The position numbers and the translations under genes are program-made. 42,149 nucleotides of DNA from Planctomycetota bacterium (GTDB lineage Bacteria; Planctomycetota; Phycisphaerae; Phycisphaerales; SM1A02). This document shows, one piece after another, positions 36,594 to 42,149 of this stretch (position 1 is the stretch's first letter; each line of letters starts with the position of its first letter). The stretch spans positions 1 through 42,149 of the forward strand of contig VGYQ01000015.1 in assembly GCA_016872915.1 (NCBI GenBank), read 5' to 3'. Under the pieces are notes generated by a model. The model ran no database searches and was not told the origin of the DNA. It saw only the letters and a program-made list of their open reading frames with translations.

Positions 36594-37439
36594 CTACGCC
36601 AGCGAACTGCCAAGTTCAAAGGAGCTGTCGCAAACTCCCTCCCGCACAAACGCCACCGCGCGGCGGAACATCTGCAGACCGAGCGGCTCGCCCTTCAACT
36701 CACGCGCATCGAGTCGCGTCCAACGCGGATGCTGCGTCCAACGCGTGAATCGCTCGGGGTGCGGCATCAGCCCAAGCACCAGCCCCGACGGATCGCAGAT
36801 GCCGGCAATCGCGCCGACCGATCCATTGAAGTTCTCCCCTGCTCCATACCGCACCGCAACCTGCCCCGCTGCCTCGAGCCGCTCGAGCAGCGACTGCGGC
36901 GCAACGAATCGTCCTTCACCATGCGCGCTCGGCAGCACGCCAGTATCACCATCGCAGCGCAACCCACTCGTCCAGATGCAGACCGTATCGCGCGGGATCT
37001 CCACGCGCGTCCACACATCGGTAAAGCGCGCACTCAGATTGTCGGCAAGCGCCACCGTTGCCGCCGCCGCATCTTTCGGCCACGGCTGATCTCCCACCTC
37101 GGGGCCAGGCAACAGACCCGCCTGCACAGCAATCTGAAATCCATTGCACGGGCAGATGATTGGAACGCCATCCTGCACCGCATCGCGAAGCGCCGGATAG
37201 ATCGAACGCGCCATCAACGCACCCATGATCCTTCCAGCAGCCACGTCATCACCGAAACTGAATCCGCCCGGCAACCCGATGATGTCGTACTGGGCAATCA
37301 GCGATGGCTCACGCATCAAGGTGGACAGCGTTGAGCCGATAGGTTCCGCACCAGCCGCTCGAAACGCTTCCGCCAACTCCAAGTCACAGTTGATCCCAGG
37401 AGCCGTCATCACAAGAGCTTTCGGAGCAGTATGTCTCAC
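36594..37439 (-). CDS. purQ: Phosphoribosylformylglycinamidine synthase, glutaminase subunit
   Basis: 281 residues, somewhat longer than the bacterial norm of about 225 but as in some PurQ subgroups. Class I glutamine amidotransferase that feeds ammonia to PurL in purine synthesis. The nucleophile C98 sits in ICPCNGFQ, preceded by LPGGFSFGDD; the His/Glu pair is in LMPHPERF near 238. It starts with GTG, and GTGA overlaps the purL stop, so the two subunits are co-translated in a fixed ratio. Confidence 0.94.
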   Translation of the reverse strand: MRHTAPKALVMTAPGINCDLELAEAFRAAGAEPIGSTLSTLMREPSLIAQYDIIGLPGGFSFGDDVAAGRIMGALMARSIYPALRDAVQDGVPIICPCNGFQIAVQAGLLPGPEVGDQPWPKDAAAATVALADNLSARFTDVWTRVEIPRDTVCIWTSGLRCDGDTGVLPSAHGEGRFVAPQSLLERLEAAGQVAVRYGAGENFNGSVGAIAGICDPSGLVLGLMPHPERFTRWTQHPRWTRLDARELKGEPLGLQMFRRAVAFVREGVCDSSFELGSSLA

Positions 37440-40400
37440 GAGGCGCCTCCGTGCACAAGCGCATCACCACGCAACTGAGGTGTCTCCAGCGCGCCGCGTT
37501 CCCACGCGACACGAAGCGCATCCACATCTGCTTCCATCACACGCTCCGCACCACGCCGAACAACCATGCGCGCGGCAGCCGTCACGCGCCCAATCACGGC
37601 AGCAGCGATGCCAAGCGATGCGCACTCTGTACACAACGCCTGCGCATCGCGTTCATCCATCTCCAGCAGATAGCGAGAGGGATCCTCGCCAAACGCAAGC
37701 GCCGTATCTGCCAGTTGCACGCCCCCCAAGACAGGCACCGCACCGAGATCGACATCCACGCCTAGTCCACCTGCAAATGCCATCTCGCTGGCAGCCACGA
37801 GAAACCCACCTTCGCTGCAGTCGTGCGCACTGTGCACCGTTCCACCAGCGATGGCACGGGCCACAGTCGCCGCCACCAGAGGCGCACGCGCAAGATCAAC
37901 CTGCGGCATCGGCAGTCGGTCCTCTGCATCAAGCCCTGCCACCAAAGACCAATGCGATCCGCCGAGCAGCCCACTCGTGGAACCAATCAGCACGATCACC
38001 CTCTCCGCGCGCTTGAGATCCATCGTGCAGCAGCGCCGCACATCCGGCACGATGCCGAATCCACTGATCAGCAGCGTGGGAGGAATCTGAATGGTCCGCC
38101 CCTCATCCGTGACGAACTGATTGTTCAGGCTGTCCTTCCCAGAAATGAACGGGGTTCGGAACGCCTTCGCGCCGTCGTAGCACGCCCACGCGGCACGCAC
38201 GAGCGCACCGAGATTGCGCGCGTCCTTGCAGGATGGCCAGCAAAAATTGTCGAGGATCGCAATCCGCTGCGGATCCGCACCGACACACACCAGATTGCGC
38301 ACGCACTCATCGATCGCCGCAAGACCCATGACATATGGATCGCGCGCCAGACCAGTGGCGAGTCCATTTCCCATCGCAAGGCCACGCATCGACCCAGAGA
38401 CTGGCGCTATCACCGCACCATCGCCAGGACCGCCGCTACCGATTCCCTGCAGCGGCTTCACCACGGACATGCCCTGCACCTCGTGGTCGTACTGGCGGAT
38501 GATCCACGCCTTGCTCGCAATGTTCGGATGCTGCAGCAGCGCTTCCAGCCCATCGCCCATCGACCGAGCCGCCGTATCCGGCGCGGTACGCGACGAACTC
38601 AATCCAGACTCCGCAGCACACCACGCCGCATCCCATACCGCATCCCTCTCGGGCATCGGAATGCCACCGTGCAGGAACGCGGTGTCGAGCCGACCAACCT
38701 CCGTCCCATTCCAGAGCAGCCGGATCGAACGGTCCGCGGTGCCAAATGTGCCCAAGCGGCACATCTCCGCATCGTGTACGACACAGATGGCCTCCAGCGC
38801 GGCCAGATTTGCCTCTGGTACTGCCAGCACCATGCGCTCCTGCGCTTCGCTGATCCACACTTCGGTCGGCGACAGTCCCTCATACTTCAGTGGTGCGCGA
38901 TCGAGATGGACTTCCGCACCGATCGTTCCACCCATCTCGCCGACTGCACTCGAGAAGCCACCAGCCCCGCAGTCGGTCAGCCCGTGGAAGAGCGGGCCGC
39001 CCGCATGATCGCGCGCGGCGAGAATCGCATCGAGCGCACACTTCTCCGTGATCGCATTGCCGATCTGTACCGCGTGACTGAACTCATCCGCATGCGTGTC
39101 CGTGAGTTCCGCGCTCGAGAATGTCGCACCATGAATGCCATCGCGTCCCGTGCGTCCACCGATGACCACGATCGCATCACCCTCTTTCGCGCCACCATGC
39201 GTTCGACTGCGCGGCATCAGCCCGACGCATCCGGCAAAGACCAGCGGATTGCCGACATGGCGATCATCGAACCACACGGCGCCGTTGAGCGTGGGAATAC
39301 CCATGCGATTGCCGTAGTCACGAATGCCGGCGACCACCTGCGTCAGCACTCTCCGCGGCGGAATGCAGCCGCGAGGAACCGCGTCCAGATCAGGGTGCGC
39401 CACACAGAACACATCCGTCGCCGCGATCGGCTTTGCGCCCTGACCCGTTCCGATCACATCGCGGATGCATCCGCCGATGCCCGTGGCCGCTCCGCCGTAA
39501 GGCTCGATCGCACTTGGATGATTGTGGGTTTCCACTTTGAAGCACACGGCATGCAGATCATCAAACGCGATCACGCCAGAGTTGTCCACGAACACGGACA
39601 GACACCAGTCGATGGGTGCCACATCCTCGCGCACGCCCGGACCAGGAAGGAGCGGCTGCCGACCGATCAGTTCGTGGGTCGCCGCCGCCACCGTCGTCTT
39701 CAGCAGATTGCGGATGAGCACCGTATCGCCGCTGCCTTGACTCGCCGTACCGCCGCCGAATTCTTCATGGCCCGGGCGCGCATGAACCCCGCACCGTGTT
39801 CCGCGGTAGCGGATCGTTGACTTGAGCGTCTTATGGACGCAGTGCTCGCTCCAAGTCTGCGCAATGGTTTCCAACTCGATCTCGCGAGGATCACGCCCCT
39901 GCCTACGGAACTCCACCTGAATCGCCCGCATCTCATCGAGCGAGAGGAACAGGTGCGCATCCCGCGAAAGCCGCTCCAGCGCGGAATCATCGAGTTCCCG
40001 CACGGGAATCTCGCGCATCTGAACTGGCTGCGTTCTCCCGCGCGGAAACACGCGCGGATGATGGCGACCTTCCACCACCGCATGCACGACTGGGTTCGCG
40101 GCCGTCCGCTCGATGGCGGCGCGCGCCGCATCCGCGCCAACACCGCGGAAGTCGTAGCGCACGCCCGTCTGCACATCGACCGATTCGCCAATGAGTACAC
40201 GCGCCGCGGTTTGGACACTTGCCGCCGCCGGATCCATCACACCAGGCAGCGGATGAACCTCGACTGTCACCATCCCCTTCATGCCTTCCGTCCGATGCGC
40301 CGCAGGGCCGCGTGGCACGCCGCCCAAGCGGGTCCAACACCACTGCTGTGTCGTCGGGTGGCTCAGCAGTTGCTCGGCTAGACGGTCGCACGCGCCGTCC

Positions 40401-40558
40401 GTCAGCGGTCCACATACGAGATAGACCAAGACGCGCTCAACCGTCACCCCACTGCCCAGTTCCGCTGCGCGAGCGAGCGATGTGGCACGCGGATCAACTG
40501 CGCCCGGCGCAGACCACACCTCAAAGCGCACCATCTCTCCGCCGCCTGCGTGCATCAT
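37436..40558 (-). CDS. purL: Phosphoribosylformylglycinamidine synthase with two N-terminal PurS-like domains
   Basis: 1,040 residues, much longer than small PurL (about 740) and shorter than the single-chain enzyme with fused glutaminase (about 1,290). Residues about 10-75 (VDPRATSLARAAELG, AEQLLSHPTTQQW) and 97-165 (VEVHPLPGVMDPAA, ERTAANPVVHAVV) each resemble PurS. The linker leads to TWSEHCVHK (235-243), GAATGIGGCIRDV, DCGAGGFSSAVGEMGG and SAHDCSEGGFLVAASE, the AIRS-like core of PurL. It makes FGAM from FGAR, glutamine and ATP together with PurQ. ATG 40534 (MVRFEVW) is an alternative start. No separate purS is in the window, consistent with the fusion. Confidence 0.93.
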   Translation of the reverse strand: MMHAGGGEMVRFEVWSAPGAVDPRATSLARAAELGSGVTVERVLVYLVCGPLTDGACDRLAEQLLSHPTTQQWCWTRLGGVPRGPAAHRTEGMKGMVTVEVHPLPGVMDPAAASVQTAARVLIGESVDVQTGVRYDFRGVGADAARAAIERTAANPVVHAVVEGRHHPRVFPRGRTQPVQMREIPVRELDDSALERLSRDAHLFLSLDEMRAIQVEFRRQGRDPREIELETIAQTWSEHCVHKTLKSTIRYRGTRCGVHARPGHEEFGGGTASQGSGDTVLIRNLLKTTVAAATHELIGRQPLLPGPGVREDVAPIDWCLSVFVDNSGVIAFDDLHAVCFKVETHNHPSAIEPYGGAATGIGGCIRDVIGTGQGAKPIAATDVFCVAHPDLDAVPRGCIPPRRVLTQVVAGIRDYGNRMGIPTLNGAVWFDDRHVGNPLVFAGCVGLMPRSRTHGGAKEGDAIVVIGGRTGRDGIHGATFSSAELTDTHADEFSHAVQIGNAITEKCALDAILAARDHAGGPLFHGLTDCGAGGFSSAVGEMGGTIGAEVHLDRAPLKYEGLSPTEVWISEAQERMVLAVPEANLAALEAICVVHDAEMCRLGTFGTADRSIRLLWNGTEVGRLDTAFLHGGIPMPERDAVWDAAWCAAESGLSSSRTAPDTAARSMGDGLEALLQHPNIASKAWIIRQYDHEVQGMSVVKPLQGIGSGGPGDGAVIAPVSGSMRGLAMGNGLATGLARDPYVMGLAAIDECVRNLVCVGADPQRIAILDNFCWPSCKDARNLGALVRAAWACYDGAKAFRTPFISGKDSLNNQFVTDEGRTIQIPPTLLISGFGIVPDVRRCCTMDLKRAERVIVLIGSTSGLLGGSHWSLVAGLDAEDRLPMPQVDLARAPLVAATVARAIAGGTVHSAHDCSEGGFLVAASEMAFAGGLGVDVDLGAVPVLGGVQLADTALAFGEDPSRYLLEMDERDAQALCTECASLGIAAAVIGRVTAAARMVVRRGAERVMEADVDALRVAWERGALETPQLRGDALVHGGAS

Positions 40559-40581
40559 TGAATACTAACGAACCGCGCCCG

Positions 40582-42149
40582 TCAGAACATCAGCTGAAGT
40601 TGTGCGCGCAGCACGAACTCATCGCCCCCCGACACTCGCCAACCCGTCTCCGGTGCCGCGTAGGAGGGATACACGGGATTGAACGCCACGCCGAAGTCCG
40701 TCGTGAACTTCAGGTCTTGCCCATCAATGTAGTAATTGAATCCTGTCGTCATCAGTGACATGTGCCGCTGCTGGAAGAGGTAGTTGCCAAGCAGGCTGTC
40801 AATGATGGGTGCATTGCCGGACTGAGAAGCTGTTGTGTGCATGTACTCGTAGCGTGTGAACGCCTCCCACTTCGGCGCCAAGTACACCGAGGGCTGCACC
40901 ACGAATCCGAGTGCGTTCACATTGCCGGCATTTGAAAAGGTGGTGCCCGACACATTCTGAACGAAGTAGGCCGCGTTCGATGTCACATAGTTGTAGTAGG
41001 CGCTCGCGAACAGCGATGCACCACCAAACTGGAGCGTCACATCGGTCGTAACTCCGAGCCATGTGTTCGAGTGTGAAATCGATCCAGTTGCCAAGGGTGG
41101 AATGGGGCTCCCCGTCTCGGGCTTCGTCGACTGCGCGTTGAGCGCGATACCCACCAACCACCCTTGCTCGGTTCCTTCGGGGCTCGTGAACTGATCGAAC
41201 TGCGACCAGCTTCCCTCGCCCTTCCAGTCGAAGCGAGTCGTGACTCCGAAGCTTGCTGTCTGCGCATACCACGGGGAGTTCAGGGGTTGAGACCCGACTA
41301 CTTGAGCGGGTGCAACGATGTTGTCCGTCCCACCATCGTTCAGTGAAATGCGCCAACGCGCTTCGTTGCTGAGGTACTCCAGTTCGATGCCTTGCGTGTA
41401 GCCCATGCCGTAGTGCAGCGACACGAGCGAGCGATCGACCGCCATCTGATACTGCTCGAGCACCAGGAACTCGCGACCGTACGGCGCGCGGAACTGACCC
41501 ATGCGGAAGGACCACTCGTCGGTCAGGTTCAGTCGAACCCACGCATCGAGAAGCTGGAAGTTGCCCGAGTTGGATCCTGAAACCAGCGATGGCTGCGGCG
41601 AAGTCTGGTTCGCGCCGTTGCCCACCAGCTGAATCCCGACATCCTGATTCTGCGACACGAGTGCCTTGACCATGTACTGAATGTCAGGCGAGAGGATGTG
41701 ACCGCTGCCCCAGAGTTCGACATTCTGCACATCAAAGCCATACTGGTTCTGGACAGTGTCGAAACGGACTGGATTGGTCAGCCGCGATGGCGCCACATAG
41801 GTGCTGCCGAGCGCACTCCAGACAAAACGCGCCTGAATCAGTCCACCCACATTCAGCCGAAAACGATTGTCGGCGCTGGCGATGAAGAATCCGTTGTCCC
41901 AGCCAGCCGTTGCCGAGGTGGACTGCAGCGAAGTGCGTGTGGCGCTGTCGGCGAGGATGTCCTGCACCAGCGACCGAACCTCCGCAGCGCGCTCCTCGGT
42001 CAGCCACTGCTCGCCCGTCTGCGCCCGCAGTTCCGTGACTTGGCTTTGGAGTTCGGCGTTGCGGCGCTCAAGGGCTTCCAGCCGTCGCGCCATGTCATCC
42101 ATCTGCCGATTCGACTGATCGGCAGGAGCAGGCCCCTGACCAAACGCAG
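40582..42149 (-). CDS. OprO/OprP-like porin, N-terminus beyond the window
   Basis: At least 521 residues; the open frame continues without a stop to the window edge, so the signal peptide lies outside (the first visible residues, AFGQGPAPADQ, look like the mature N-terminus). A coiled coil follows (MDDMARRLEALERRNAELQ and onward), then a beta-barrel with alternating polar and hydrophobic strands: FRLNVGGLIQARFVW, WSFRMGQFRAPYGREFLV, MGYTQGIELEYLSNEARW, and a terminal strand ending in Phe (FVLRAQLQLMF), as in outer-membrane proteins. This fits the phosphate-selective porin O/P family as found widely in planctomycetes. Solute specificity is not readable. It lies 23 bp upstream of purL on the same strand. 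Confidence 0.85.
   Translation of the reverse strand, partial: AFGQGPAPADQSNRQMDDMARRLEALERRNAELQSQVTELRAQTGEQWLTEERAAEVRSLVQDILADSATRTSLQSTSATAGWDNGFFIASADNRFRLNVGGLIQARFVWSALGSTYVAPSRLTNPVRFDTVQNQYGFDVQNVELWGSGHILSPDIQYMVKALVSQNQDVGIQLVGNGANQTSPQPSLVSGSNSGNFQLLDAWVRLNLTDEWSFRMGQFRAPYGREFLVLEQYQMAVDRSLVSLHYGMGYTQGIELEYLSNEARWRISLNDGGTDNIVAPAQVVGSQPLNSPWYAQTASFGVTTRFDWKGEGSWSQFDQFTSPEGTEQGWLVGIALNAQSTKPETGSPIPPLATGSISHSNTWLGVTTDVTLQFGGASLFASAYYNYVTSNAAYFVQNVSGTTFSNAGNVNALGFVVQPSVYLAPKWEAFTRYEYMHTTASQSGNAPIIDSLLGNYLFQQRHMSLMTTGFNYYIDGQDLKFTTDFGVAFNPVYPSYAAPETGWRVSGGDEFVLRAQLQLMF

Noticed and set aside
37823-39820. 665-residue plus-strand open frame opposite purL
   Set aside because: Same mirror effect; no recognisable protein features.

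Overview
The window looks like chromosomal DNA from a planctomycete, most probably of the Phycisphaerae type. The evidence is: a secreted Cys-rich protein that ends in a dockerin-like tandem of calcium-loop repeats (a C-terminal domain common in Phycisphaerae); a 16S rRNA gene that stands alone, without tRNA, 23S or 5S; an OprO/P-type porin with an N-terminal coiled coil; a DUF1573 protein; and moderately high GC with strong GC preference at third codon positions. No integrase, transposase, CRISPR array, phage gene or tRNA gene was seen. The assignment to class is inference from reading, not from a tree.

Layout. 0-5 kb: secreted dockerin-like protein and an MDR oxidoreductase on the minus strand, with a divergent DUF1573 protein. 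5-9.5 kb: malic enzyme, a SprT-like metalloprotease and a coupled lipoprotein/transglutaminase-like pair. 9.5-10.4 kb: an interval with several competing open frames and no recognised gene. 10.2-12.1 kb: a conserved hypothetical, a tiny membrane protein and a PGRP-type amidase lipoprotein. 12.2-14.8 kb: gyrB. 14.8-18.8 kb: queC, then a plus-strand operon of L-threonine aldolase, HAD phosphatase, M29 aminopeptidase and a small lipoprotein. 18.8-22.5 kb: PepSY-FKBP prolyl isomerase, rpiB and transketolase. 22.6-24.4 kb: an exported low-complexity protein and a Tat-exported TIM-barrel isomerase-like protein. 24.4-26.5 kb: a complete 16S transcription unit with promoter, BoxA-like element, structured leader, mature gene and terminator. 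26.6-30.2 kb: comF and aconitase. 30.2-33.4 kb: a GIDE-LemA fusion translationally coupled to an ABC-2 permease. 33.7-36.6 kb: rny (RNase Y), a TM2 protein and rsmA. 36.6-40.6 kb: purQ and a purL carrying two PurS-like domains. 40.6 kb to the end: a porin cut by the window edge.

How the genes work together. Most are housekeeping: central carbon (malic enzyme, aconitase, transketolase/RpiB), purine synthesis (PurL/PurQ), RNA and ribosome biology (16S, RsmA, RNase Y, QueC), DNA topology (GyrB) and envelope functions (porin, amidase, lipoproteins, secreted proteins). Several pairs show ATGA or GTGA stop/start overlaps (lipoprotein-transglutaminase, HAD-M29, transketolase-rpiB, permease-GIDE/LemA, purL-purQ), which indicates translational coupling. 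The items most worth a second look are the self-contained 16S unit, the GIDE-LemA fusion with its orphan permease, the PurS-PurS-PurL fusion, the lipoprotein-transglutaminase pair and the unresolved 9.5-10.4 kb interval. I did not find a clear defence or mobile system.
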